Source: a virus. From it: a DNA stretch of 47,642 bases. Each line of letters opens with the position of its first letter. The first letter of the stretch is position 1. Below the pieces are notes generated by a model, which was not told where the DNA came from, did not search any database, and saw only the letters and a program-made list of their open reading frames with translations. The stretch spans positions 1 through 47,642 of IMG/VR virus record IMGVR_UViG_3300046798_000067. One strand, 5' to 3'. This document shows positions 7,792 through 15,807 of this stretch, in pieces. The position numbers were made by a program, and so were the translations under genes.

Positions 7792-7940
7792 CGCAATCCT
7801 GGGTGCGCGCCACATGAAGAGAAACCCTCGATCAGTTGATCGAGCGAGTACGTAAAGACGGCTATGAAATCCTCGATACGGACCGGGTGTTTCGCCGGGT
7901 AAAGATCGAACAAAGGCAGGAGAACCAAAATGGCAGCTAG
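7788..7940 (+). pseudogene. Small gene interrupted by an in-frame TGA
   Basis: The frame starts in an ATGA overlap with the PKD protein, reads MTQSWVRAT, hits TGA at 7815-7817, then continues open as RETLDQLIERVRKDGYEI and onward to TAG 7938. The second part looks like real coding sequence and overlaps the next gene's ATG. A single base change would give a 50-residue protein. It is either a broken gene or a site of read-through; no good internal start is visible. Other genes here stop at TGA, so the code is standard. Confidence 0.45.
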
Positions 7941-8319
7941 GATTCCACTCGGAAAGGCGCTCACCAGCTCGGCCAATAGCGCGAGCATCCAGATCCGCCT
8001 CTCGAAGCCCCCTTACCTCTTCGTCTGCCCGTCGAACGGGTCGAATGGGTCGGCATGGACCGGGTCGGTCTATATACAGATGACCGAAGACTCCATGCCG
8101 TCGCCGAATAACGGCGGCGGGGTGACAAACGGCGGCATCACGGACGCCAACGCCGATTGGAAAACCATCATCACGCTCGCAAGCGGCGGGGACCAGACTG
8201 GGTGGATTTATCCGCTCTACCGAGTCCGAGTCCTCACTTCCGGCATCACGGGTGGGAGTCCGAACGTGTACATGCTGGAGGCTCCGTCCGAGGCGCTCGC
8301 CTTCGCCGAGTCAGACTGA
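7930..8319 (+). CDS. Hypothetical structural protein, 129 aa
   Basis: The gene starts at ATG 7930 behind AGGCAGGAG, a fair ribosome site, and ends in an overlap with the next ATG. The protein has alternating beta-type sequence with many Gly, Ser and Asn (SNGSNGSAWTGSVYIQM) and no hydrophobic segment. Position among surface proteins suggests a small virion component. I do not recognise the family. Confidence 0.6.
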   Translation: MAARIPLGKALTSSANSASIQIRLSKPPYLFVCPSNGSNGSAWTGSVYIQMTEDSMPSPNNGGGVTNGGITDANADWKTIITLASGGDQTGWIYPLYRVRVLTSGITGGSPNVYMLEAPSEALAFAESD

Positions 8320-8474
8320 TGGAACGGAAGCACAAAGTCGCCTTCGCTGTCGGCTTCATCGTGACCCTGGCTTTCTACGCAATCGGCTGGGCAATCACGG
8401 TCGATCAGATTTGGCAAAACGTCTACGATTCGGCCAATACGGCACTTCGGCTGATCGTAGTTGCTAGTTCGTAA
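8319..8474 (+). CDS. Small membrane protein with DQIxQNVYD motif, 51 aa
   Basis: Residues 6-26 form one membrane-spanning segment (VAFAVGFIVTLAFYAIGWAI), followed by TVDQIWQNVYDSANTALR. Nearly the same arrangement, TTDQIIQNVYDPVNTALR, opens the 472-residue protein at 11353. The small protein therefore looks like a free-standing copy of that protein's N-terminal anchor. It may be a membrane-bound partner or a remnant of a larger receptor-binding gene. Confidence 0.7.
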   Translation: MERKHKVAFAVGFIVTLAFYAIGWAITVDQIWQNVYDSANTALRLIVVASS

Positions 8475-8500
8475 CGCCTCCGGGCGGTTGGGAGGGGTGG

Positions 8501-11332
8501 GTGCGGGGAAGCTACAAAATCGGTGTCATTGCGGTCTTTTCCGCAGCTACAATCGCGCTTGCTGGCTCGACGCAGTCGCGCGGAAGGTTAACCGGCCGGG
8601 CTCACCACGGCGGGGGTAGTATCCCCCCGACGGCTACCGCTACTCCGACGTCCGCTCCGCCTGCTCCGACGGCGACTCGTACTCCGACCGCTACTCCGAC
8701 GTCTACGCCGACTCCGGTCGTGACGCCGAGCGGCTGGGGCGCGGATACGGCAGGGGGAACCGGTCAGTCCACGGTTCACGTCACCAATACGAACGATAGC
8801 GGCGCAGGAAGCCTCCGGACGGCCCTCTCGGCGGGCAACCGGAACATCGTCTTCGACGTCGGCGGGACGATCAGCTTGGCGTCTCGGCTACTCGTCAACG
8901 GCTCTTTCGTCACGGTAGACGGAAGCACCGCGCCGAGCCCTGGCATCACCCTGACGAACTACTCGCTCCGGCTCGAGGGGAGCACGGTCCACGACATCAT
9001 CCTGACGAACTTCCGCTCTCGCGCCCCGACGCTCGATACGGAGCCGGACAACGTCACGATCAAGAACGGGGCTTACAACATCCTGATCGACCACCTGTCC
9101 ACGGATAGCCCGTCGGACGGGAACATCGACATCACCCTCGGCAGCCACGACATCACGGTCCAGTACTCGATTCTGAGCAACGGCACGAAGTCGATGCTCT
9201 TGAATTACGCGACCTACCACGTCTCGATTCACCATAACCTCTTCATCAACGAGCAGTACCGGAGCCCGAATACCCAGTACGACGACGCGGCTACAAGCAT
9301 GTCTCCGAGCGTCATTTCGGACGTCCGGAATAACGTCATCTGGAACTGGGGAGACTCGGGCGGCGGCTCGATCTGGCAGTGCGGAGGCACCGGGAACGAC
9401 GTCGCCAATTACTACTACTCGGGCGCGACGACTCCCTCCCGGAAGGCCAACGGCATCGTCAACGACGGATGCTCGGGAGGCACCGCGCAGCCCCAGTTCT
9501 ACACCTCGGGGAACTTCTCCGGAGACGATTCGAGCTCGCATCTGAACGCGCAGGGAACGGTCGGCGGGGCCTGGTCGGCTCCGGTCATCGAGGAGCAAGC
9601 CGTCTGCGATGCGGCGACTCTCGTCAAGGGAGGGGCTGGAACGACCCCACTCGACGCAACCGATACGGCGCTTCTGAACTCGGTCTCCCTGGTCGGCTGC
9701 GTATCCCCGACTGCGACCCCAACTGCTACTCCGACGGCTACCAGGACTCCGACAGCAACGCCGACGGCTACCCGGACACCGACTCCGACGCCAACTCCGA
9801 GCGGGGGCATCAACCCGATCAATCCGGACTCGGACTTGACGTATTTGGGGGCTTTCCGGGTGCCGAACGACAACAACGCCGAGTGGACATTCGGGGGCAC
9901 GGCCATGACCGTGAACCCGGCTGGAGACTCCGGAAACGGCTCCCTCTACCTGTCCGGCCTGACGATCGGAGTTGGGCACGGGAAATTCGCCGAGATCAAC
10001 ATTCCGACTCCGATCATCGATCCGGACCTGAACAACCTGACCCGGGCAACGACGATTCAGGCAATGGCGGATATCGCTCCGGGGCTACACCCGAACGACA
10101 CACAGACGACCTTCCAGATGAGCGACCCGCTCTTCGGGGCCGTCTCGAACAAGCTCATGTGGACGAGGTACATCTTCTACCTGCCAGCGTCCGAGGCGAC
10201 ACTCGGGTGCTCTTCGACGACCATATCGTCCCCGGCTCCGACCGGCCCCTGGAAGATCGGCCCGACGCAGGCCAATAACTACGGTGGAGCGACGCTTGGG
10301 AGGTGGCTCTTCATGCTGCCGCAGTCCTGGGCGGACGCCCATACCGGAGGCCGGGCACTCGCTACCGGGCGCTTCAGAACGAACGCCAACGCGGGTGGAA
10401 CGTCCTGGGGGCCGTCCCTATTCGCGCTCCCGATGGCTTGCACGTCCGGAGCCTCGGACGCAGTCGAGGTCATGCACAACACCAGCCGCGATACGCGCTG
10501 GGCGCATGAGACCTGGGCAGACGACTGGAACGATGCCGACTGGGTAACGACTCCGACCGGGAACAAGGCAGCGATGGTGGTTGCCGGGGCGAAAGCGGAG
10601 CGGGAAGACGGCGGAAACGCCTGCGGCTTCAACTTCTGCGGCTCCAGCCGCGGTGCTCAGTACTACGGACACCCGCAAGCCCACGACTGTGGAGGCAAGG
10701 GAAACCACGGAGCACCCATCTTCGGGGCTCTCCTCTTCTACAACGTGAACCAACTCGCCTCGGCCGCCGATGGGTCGATAGCGAAAGACTCGATCGACCC
10801 CTACGCGGTCTACCAGATTCGGGCGAACCAGTACCTGACGAGCCAGTGCAAGAAGGGCGGATTCGGGGGCATTGCCTACGACTCGACCCATCACCGGCTC
10901 TACGTCGCGGAGCTGAATGCGGAGCTTCCCTCGACGACCCAGAAGCCGATCATCCACGTCTGGGCGGTTGCGGACGGCGGCGGCAGCGCAGACACAACGG
11001 CTCCGGCAGTACCGACGGGGCTTCATACGACGAGTGTTTCCGGGGCGGGTGTTGCGCTTGCCTGGAACGCGGTCACGGACCCAGCGGGTGGGGTCGTCTA
11101 CATCGTCTACCGTAACCCGATTGACCAGGAGCTATTCGCTCCGGAGACGACGGTGCCTTACGGGCAACGATATCCGGCTGGGCCACAGCCCTTCGCGATC
11201 ACGTCGAGTCTCTCCTACACGGACGACTTGGAAATCAACTCGGGCATTACCTACACGTACTATGTGGCGTCGAGGGATTCCCTCGGCAACACGAGCGTCA
11301 GATCGAGCGGCGTAACAGCGGCAATCCCATAG
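8501..11332 (+). CDS. Pectate-lyase-like surface protein with TP linkers and FN3
   Basis: This 943-residue multi-domain protein starts at GTG after GGGAGGGG. The start looks like a signal peptide (GVIAVFSAATIALAG). Thr-Pro-rich linkers at about 43-75 and 401-432 separate the domains. Between them is a right-handed beta-helix resembling pectate lyase (SGWGADTAGGTG, then DSGAGSLRTAL and VTIKNGAYNILIDHLS). A second large domain (about 433-829) is not recognised. A fibronectin type III domain ends the protein (about 830-943). It probably binds or cuts a surface polysaccharide. A signal peptide is unusual for a virion protein. Confidence 0.75.
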   Translation: MRGSYKIGVIAVFSAATIALAGSTQSRGRLTGRAHHGGGSIPPTATATPTSAPPAPTATRTPTATPTSTPTPVVTPSGWGADTAGGTGQSTVHVTNTNDSGAGSLRTALSAGNRNIVFDVGGTISLASRLLVNGSFVTVDGSTAPSPGITLTNYSLRLEGSTVHDIILTNFRSRAPTLDTEPDNVTIKNGAYNILIDHLSTDSPSDGNIDITLGSHDITVQYSILSNGTKSMLLNYATYHVSIHHNLFINEQYRSPNTQYDDAATSMSPSVISDVRNNVIWNWGDSGGGSIWQCGGTGNDVANYYYSGATTPSRKANGIVNDGCSGGTAQPQFYTSGNFSGDDSSSHLNAQGTVGGAWSAPVIEEQAVCDAATLVKGGAGTTPLDATDTALLNSVSLVGCVSPTATPTATPTATRTPTATPTATRTPTPTPTPSGGINPINPDSDLTYLGAFRVPNDNNAEWTFGGTAMTVNPAGDSGNGSLYLSGLTIGVGHGKFAEINIPTPIIDPDLNNLTRATTIQAMADIAPGLHPNDTQTTFQMSDPLFGAVSNKLMWTRYIFYLPASEATLGCSSTTISSPAPTGPWKIGPTQANNYGGATLGRWLFMLPQSWADAHTGGRALATGRFRTNANAGGTSWGPSLFALPMACTSGASDAVEVMHNTSRDTRWAHETWADDWNDADWVTTPTGNKAAMVVAGAKAEREDGGNACGFNFCGSSRGAQYYGHPQAHDCGGKGNHGAPIFGALLFYNVNQLASAADGSIAKDSIDPYAVYQIRANQYLTSQCKKGGFGGIAYDSTHHRLYVAELNAELPSTTQKPIIHVWAVADGGGSADTTAPAVPTGLHTTSVSGAGVALAWNAVTDPAGGVVYIVYRNPIDQELFAPETTVPYGQRYPAGPQPFAITSSLSYTDDLEINSGITYTYYVASRDSLGNTSVRSSGVTAAIP

Positions 11333-11352
11333 CAGGGAGGCGGGGAGCGTAG

Positions 11353-12771
11353 ATGAATAAACGGCGAAGTACCGTGATTATGTGGGGCCTGGTCGGCGTT
11401 CTCGCCGCATCCATGCTCGGCATCACCACGGACCAGATCATCCAAAACGTCTACGACCCGGTAAACACCGCGCTACGGGCAAACGTCATCGGTGGGAGCG
11501 GGTCGCTCTCGCTGACCGTCGGCACGACCCCGATCACGAACGGGGCCGATACGCGGGTTCTCTTCCAGGATGGGACTGTACTCGGGGAGGACTCGGGACT
11601 CGTCTTCAACAAGACGACGAATGCGGTGTCGGCGGGTGGGGACGTCACGGCGGGAGCCCTCGGGACGGGACCAGGAACCTTCACCGCGGACGCCGATAGC
11701 TGCGTCACGCTCTCCGGGGCCTCGACGAACGTCCTCTGCTCGGACGCGGTCGGTGGCTGGCTCGCCTCCGAGCTCGGCGGCGGGTACTCGCATCAGCTCA
11801 CGGCCAACTCTACAGACGTCGTCACGAACAAGACTTTTAACGGCATCACGTTTACCGGAGCTGTCACGGGACTCACGGCTGGACTCGTTCCACAGGCTTC
11901 CTCCTCGACGGGCCTTGCGGATTCGTCCTCCTACCGAGTGAGTCTGGCAAACTCCGGCTCTACCGGGACGACGGTGAACAAGACCGTCAAGCTATCGAGC
12001 GCGGGCGCAGGCGTCATCATGTCGGCGGGCGATACGGCAGGCATCTTCGGCATCGTCGAATCGGGCGCAGGGACGACGGGGAGCGCGATCGTCACCCTCA
12101 TTGGCCTGACGACTTGCGTCTCTGATAACTCCACGACCACGGGCCATTACGCTGGCCTGTCCTCGAGCGTCGCCGGAGACTGCACCGACCTCGGAGCTTC
12201 GTTCCCCGCTACCGGAGTCGCGGTCATCGGGACATGGAAAGAGACCGGAGCGGCGGCGGCTCGATCTCTCCTCTTCAACACCCCTGACGTGTCGAGCGTG
12301 AGCGCGGCGACGAACGGCAACGGCAACGGGCCGGGCGTCAAGGGCACCGGCACGGCCAACTTGATTCCCAAATTCAGCAACGGCAATACCATCGGGAACT
12401 CGTCGATCACGGACAACGGGACGACCATCAGCTCGAGCGAGATCCTGTCGGTTGGGGCACTCACCTACAACGGGAAGCTCAACATCGCGGACATCACCGC
12501 CGAGAACGCGAGCTTTACCATCGCCCACCGGATCGAGTACGTGACCACCTCGACGAGCACGATCGTAGCGACGACTCCGACCTCTCCGACGGTTGGGGAC
12601 ACCTACACGGTCGTCAAGGTAGACAGCGGAAACGGCAACATCACCTGGACGCGGGCAGGGTCGCAGACGCTCAACGGAGCAACCACGCGGGTCGTGTCGG
12701 CGCAGTACGCCGTCGATACCTGCACGTACATGGCCTCGAACGTCTGGATTTGCCAGGGTAACGGGACATGA
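11353..12771 (+). CDS. Fibre-like protein with N-terminal membrane anchor
   Basis: This 472-residue protein starts at ATG after GGAGCG. A hydrophobic segment (WGLVGVLAASMLGI, about 11-24) is followed by the TDQIIQNVYD motif shared with the 51-aa protein at 8319. The body is Gly-, Thr- and Ser-rich beta sequence typical of phage fibre shafts (TRVLFQDGTVLGEDSG, then TAGLVPQASSSTGLADSS). The C-terminal part (TVGDTYTVVKVDSGNGNITW) resembles fibre tip domains. It is likely a fibre or host-surface adhesin. The stop overlaps the next ATG. Confidence 0.7.
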   Translation: MNKRRSTVIMWGLVGVLAASMLGITTDQIIQNVYDPVNTALRANVIGGSGSLSLTVGTTPITNGADTRVLFQDGTVLGEDSGLVFNKTTNAVSAGGDVTAGALGTGPGTFTADADSCVTLSGASTNVLCSDAVGGWLASELGGGYSHQLTANSTDVVTNKTFNGITFTGAVTGLTAGLVPQASSSTGLADSSSYRVSLANSGSTGTTVNKTVKLSSAGAGVIMSAGDTAGIFGIVESGAGTTGSAIVTLIGLTTCVSDNSTTTGHYAGLSSSVAGDCTDLGASFPATGVAVIGTWKETGAAAARSLLFNTPDVSSVSAATNGNGNGPGVKGTGTANLIPKFSNGNTIGNSSITDNGTTISSSEILSVGALTYNGKLNIADITAENASFTIAHRIEYVTTSTSTIVATTPTSPTVGDTYTVVKVDSGNGNITWTRAGSQTLNGATTRVVSAQYAVDTCTYMASNVWICQGNGT

Positions 12772-13763
12772 TGCGTAGACTCTTAGTCGCCCTCCTGGTC
12801 ACGGTCGTCGCTGCGGGTGGAGCTTTCGGCTCCATCTACTCGACGACGATTGCCGCCGATGCCCCGGTCCATTGGTACAGGCTCGGGGAGTCGAGCGGGA
12901 CGGTGGCGAACGATTCCGGGTCGTCTATCGTGGCTGGGGACTACGCGGGAACCCTGAACACCGGGTACTTCCTGAGCGAAGTGGGTATCACCGGGGCGCT
13001 CCCGAATACTGCCGCTCGGTTCAACGGGACGACGGGGGGCGTGAACACGAACAACAATACGGTTGCGTCGATCGCGATTCCGTCATCCGTGAATACCGTC
13101 GGATGGACCTTCGAGGGTTGGGCGAAGACATCCGCCAACGCGACCACGCAGGCGATTGCCGGAAACAACAACACGAACGGCGGCTGGGTCGTCGGCCTCC
13201 ACTCGACGAACAAGTTCTTCTTCAATACGGACCAGGGTCCGGGCGCTCCGACTTGCGGCGGCGCTACCTACGGAACGACCGGGAACGTCGGGAGCTGGTC
13301 TACCGGAAACTACTACCACGTCGTCGCAACGACCGTCGGAGCCGGGTCGTCTACCCTGACGAACATGAAGCTCTACGTGAATAGCTCGCTTCTGACGACC
13401 ATCACGAGCTTCACCGGAACGATCTGTACCGGCACGTTTGCCGCCGTCACCCTGGCGGAGCGGAACGGCGGACTCTGGATGACCGGGACGATGGACGAGG
13501 CGGCCTTCTATTCGTCCGCGCTCTCCCAGACCCAGGTAACGACCCACTACAACGCGGGGATTGCGGTCTCCGGCTCCTCCGCGTGGCCTTTCCTGACGAG
13601 ACGGCCAGAACTTCCTGGCTTCATCAATAAAGATTACTTGGCCCAGGCCGTAGCACGCGGGTACAATACGGGGCTTCTGACGTCGCGGGAGATCCACCCA
13701 CAGCTCCTGAACGTCGGCTACGCGAACTTCGCACAGATGCCCTGGGGGAATGTTGGACACTGA
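12768..13763 (+). CDS. LamG/concanavalin-like lectin protein
   Basis: This 331-residue protein starts with a signal-peptide-like sequence (LLVALLVTVVAAGGAFG). Residues from about 28 to 250 match the LamG/concanavalin A-like fold used by many phage receptor proteins: APVHWYRLGESSGTVANDSG, then WTFEGWAKT, then LYVNSSLLTTI and MDEAAFYSSALS. The last 60 residues form a separate tail with PFLTRRPELPG. It probably binds glycans. It is the third protein in a row with a hydrophobic N-terminus. Confidence 0.75.
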   Translation: MMRRLLVALLVTVVAAGGAFGSIYSTTIAADAPVHWYRLGESSGTVANDSGSSIVAGDYAGTLNTGYFLSEVGITGALPNTAARFNGTTGGVNTNNNTVASIAIPSSVNTVGWTFEGWAKTSANATTQAIAGNNNTNGGWVVGLHSTNKFFFNTDQGPGAPTCGGATYGTTGNVGSWSTGNYYHVVATTVGAGSSTLTNMKLYVNSSLLTTITSFTGTICTGTFAAVTLAERNGGLWMTGTMDEAAFYSSALSQTQVTTHYNAGIAVSGSSAWPFLTRRPELPGFINKDYLAQAVARGYNTGLLTSREIHPQLLNVGYANFAQMPWGNVGH

Positions 13764-13845
13764 CACTAGCGGAATCGTCCGAATCGCGGCGCGGGTGATG
13801 ATGTATGCGGTGGCGGGACTCTGCCTTATCTACATCTTCAACTAA
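13750..13845 (+). CDS. 31-aa membrane peptide
   Basis: The frame begins 14 bases before the lectin stop and reads MLDTDTSGIVRIAARVMM, then YAVAGLCLIYIFN. The second half is a single membrane span. It opens a run of small membrane genes ahead of the endolysin, so a lysis accessory role is possible. The GGGGGA site before the ATG is good. Confidence 0.5.
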   Translation: MLDTDTSGIVRIAARVMMYAVAGLCLIYIFN

Positions 13846-13867
13846 GCCTCCGCTCCGGCTGAACGTC

Positions 13868-13960
13868 GTGGCAAGGATCGCCCTCGTCGTCTGGGCGATG
13901 CTGCTCGCTGCCCGCTGCCATTCCTACTGCGAAGTCTACGAGTGGGAGCAGCGCCCCTGA
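13868..13960 (+). CDS. Small exported or membrane peptide
   Basis: GTG 13868 gives 30 residues starting VARIALVVWAMLLAARC; an in-frame ATG at 13805 would give 51 residues and nest it over the upstream gene. A hydrophobic stretch followed by Cys is faintly like a lipoprotein signal, so a spanin outer subunit is one option. Evidence is weak: a short open frame, placement in the lysis cluster and a stop just before the next ATG. Confidence 0.35.
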   Translation: MARIALVVWAMLLAARCHSYCEVYEWEQRP

Positions 13961-13961
13961 G

Positions 13962-14147
13962 ATGACTCTCCTTGCCGACTACGCCCCGCTCCTGATCGCC
14001 GTCAGCGCGGGGATGCTGTCCTTCGCCTGTCTCTACTACTTCGCGCTCCTGATCGTCCTCTGGGCGATCCGGAATTCCATCGACCGGCTATCGCGCGCCG
14101 TCTACATGACTCGGAAACAGCCCGAACGAGAGCCGGAATGGCGATAG
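13962..14147 (+). CDS. Small membrane protein, holin-like
   Basis: This 61-residue protein has a long hydrophobic stretch (about 8-36: LLIAVSAGMLSFACLYYFAL then LIVLWAI) and a charged tail (TRKQPEREPEWR). It is followed with no gap by the PAS-domain gene. Size, charge pattern and place before a GH108 endolysin suit a one-span holin or holin partner. No sequence family is recognised. Confidence 0.5.
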   Translation: MTLLADYAPLLIAVSAGMLSFACLYYFALLIVLWAIRNSIDRLSRAVYMTRKQPEREPEWR

Positions 14148-14561
14148 ATGCCTGACATGATCCACGTTCTGGCCGACCAGCTTTCCACTCTCGCCAAGTC
14201 GGTCCGCCACCACGAGACGATTACAAATGCCGTCTTTGAGGGAAACCCCGACGGGCTCGTGGTAGTGAATGAACTCGGCACAATCGTTATGGTGAACGAG
14301 AGCTTTGAAAAGATGACCGGCTACGGCCGGAAGGACCTGATCGGGAAGCCGGTAGAGATTCTGGTTCCGGAAGGAAGCCGCGAAAGACACGTCATGCACA
14401 GACTCAGCTACCTCATCAAGCCGACCGCGCGGCAGATGAATGGGGCATTCACGATACAAACCGCAGACGGGGGCGCTCTTCCCGTAATGGTCGGGCTCTA
14501 TCCGGCAGGTTCCAACGGGGACCGCTGGGTCGTAGTCACCGTTCGGGGTCGGCTTGGGTGA
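14148..14561 (+). CDS. Stand-alone PAS-domain protein
   Basis: This 137-residue protein is nearly all one PAS domain. After a helix (HHETITNAVFEGNPDG) come GLVVVNELGTIVMVN, the classic ESFEKMTGYGRKDLIGKP helix region, then VEILVPEG and HVMHR, ending with a beta sheet (GDRWVVVTVRG). PAS domains sense small molecules, light, oxygen or redox state, or mediate dimers. There is no kinase, HTH or other output domain. Its ATG follows the stop of a holin-like gene and its end overlaps the next membrane gene, so it may govern those proteins. Ligand and output are unknown. Confidence 0.85.
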   Translation: MPDMIHVLADQLSTLAKSVRHHETITNAVFEGNPDGLVVVNELGTIVMVNESFEKMTGYGRKDLIGKPVEILVPEGSRERHVMHRLSYLIKPTARQMNGAFTIQTADGGALPVMVGLYPAGSNGDRWVVVTVRGRLG

Positions 14562-14925
14562 ACAGCATGACATCGCCTCTGAGCTCGACGCTGTAGCCAA
14601 GAAACTCATCCTCACCAAAGGGCAGCGGGAAGTCCGGATCGCCGACATCGTTGCCCTCCTGTCGATTGCCGGGATGATCTACACGTTCATCTCGTCCCAG
14701 TCGGCCCTCCAGGCAGCCATCGGCCTGAAGCTCGACCTCCTCGAGCGGGAGATTGCGGAGCTTCGGAAGACGGCCGATCCGGTGCCGATGATGGTCTACA
14801 AGGTCGATGCGCTCGCGCGGTCGCAGGAAGAGAACGAGCGGCAGAGGCAGATGGCCATGCAGGACCTCCGTGAGATGCACGACAGCCTGATTGCGATGGG
14901 CATCAACCTGAAAGGCAAGAGGTAG
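14554..14925 (+). CDS. Membrane protein with coiled coil, lysis-type
   Basis: This 123-residue protein starts at TTG 14554, overlapping the PAS gene by 8 bases. A membrane segment (IVALLSIAGMIYTFISSQSA, about 31-50) is followed by a long coiled coil (LLEREIAELRKTAD, then ARSQEENERQRQMAMQDL). This layout resembles an inner-membrane spanin (Rz-type), though here about 30 residues precede the span. It lies directly before the endolysin. A holin or anti-holin is also possible. Confidence 0.55.
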   Translation: MGEQHDIASELDAVAKKLILTKGQREVRIADIVALLSIAGMIYTFISSQSALQAAIGLKLDLLEREIAELRKTADPVPMMVYKVDALARSQEENERQRQMAMQDLREMHDSLIAMGINLKGKR

Positions 14926-15020
14926 TGGGTGGAGGAGGAGGACCAGGGGCCGCGGGAACGCCGCCCGCGATTCATGTTCAGGCTGTCTCTTACAGCCGTC
15001 CTCAAGTGGCTGTTCGGCAG

Positions 15021-15443
15021 ATGAGCGACTTCGATAAATGCGTCTCGATCATCATCGACGACTTCGAGGGGGGAGACAAAGTCGTCTACGACTCGGGCGG
15101 AGCCACCCGGTTCGGCATCTCCTCCAGGGCCCACCCCGGCCTCGACATCCCGAACCTGTCGAGGGAGCAGGCAATCGAGATTTACAGGCGGAGTTACTGG
15201 GACGAGATCGGGGCGGACAAGCACCCGTGGCCGATGAACCTGGTGCTCTTCGATGCGGCGGTGAATCAAGGCGCTCCCTACGCCGAGGCGCTCGCCATGT
15301 CCGCCGTCGATTACGTCGAGGCGCTTCTTATGAGGGTGGAGCGCTACACGGACATCGCAAAGAAGAACCCGCTCCTTCGGAAGTACCACTACGCATGGGT
15401 CAATCGTGTCGTCAGGATCTACGAAATGCTACAAAAGGCATGA
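15021..15443 (+). CDS. Endolysin, glycoside hydrolase family 108
   Basis: This peptidoglycan-cleaving enzyme carries the family signature DDFEGGDKV (Glu 16 is the likely catalytic acid) followed by DSGGATRFGIS, as in ZliS-type lysozymes. IYRRSYWDEIGAD and LFDAAVNQG match the later helices. ATG 15021 puts Glu near residue 16, as usual. The frame is open back to GTG 14925, which overlaps the upstream stop and would add a Gly-rich 32-residue leader. The 140-residue form is a normal length. It cuts the cell wall after membrane breach by the neighbouring proteins. Confidence 0.85.
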   Translation: MSDFDKCVSIIIDDFEGGDKVVYDSGGATRFGISSRAHPGLDIPNLSREQAIEIYRRSYWDEIGADKHPWPMNLVLFDAAVNQGAPYAEALAMSAVDYVEALLMRVERYTDIAKKNPLLRKYHYAWVNRVVRIYEMLQKA

Positions 15444-15453
15444 GGGAAAATCG

Positions 15454-15807
15454 ATGACTTGGGTACTAGACCTCCTGAAGCTCCTCTTCGGTAGCTCGTC
15501 GAACGCAGCCCTTCTGACCGTGGCTCGGGACGTGGTGGCAGAGGCTACGACCGCGCTCATCAACAACATCGCCGCGGTTGGGGTCGAAGACGGGGCGCGG
15601 TTCATCGCCGACGCCCGCGCGCTCTCCGTCCAGATCAACGCGAAGACGGACGCTACCGGGGTCCAAAAGATGGAGCTTTACCTCTCGGCGGCGAAGGAAC
15701 TGATCGTCGAGCTCGGCGGAGACGTCGGGCATGTGCTGGCGGAATCGGTCACTCGGACGCTCGCGGAGCTGTTCCACCAGACCGACGCCAATCTGCCGCG
15801 TGGATGA
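15454..15807 (+). CDS. Hypothetical protein downstream of endolysin, 117 aa
   Basis: ATG 15454 follows a GAGGGAAA site. The protein begins with an amphipathic stretch (WVLDLLKLLFGSSS) and continues as Ala-rich helices (VARDVVAEATTALINNI). No full membrane span or motif is clear. The stop overlaps the GTG of the next gene. It is probably translated with the lysis genes; function unknown. Confidence 0.55.
   Translation: MTWVLDLLKLLFGSSSNAALLTVARDVVAEATTALINNIAAVGVEDGARFIADARALSVQINAKTDATGVQKMELYLSAAKELIVELGGDVGHVLAESVTRTLAELFHQTDANLPRG

Noticed and set aside
7815-7817. TGA read as Trp across the genome
   Set aside because: Many well-supported genes end at TGA in ATGA or GTGA overlaps, so TGA is a normal stop here.
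9706-9800. Tandem DNA repeat resembling a satellite
   Set aside because: The repeated ACTCCGAC-type units code for the Thr-Pro linker in frame, so protein composition explains them.
8888-9979. Long minus-strand open frame (363 codons) inside the pectate-lyase-like gene
   Set aside because: It mirrors a clear plus-strand gene, is Arg/Val/Asp-rich as expected from reading the opposite strand of GC-rich coding DNA, and has no ribosome site or partner genes.
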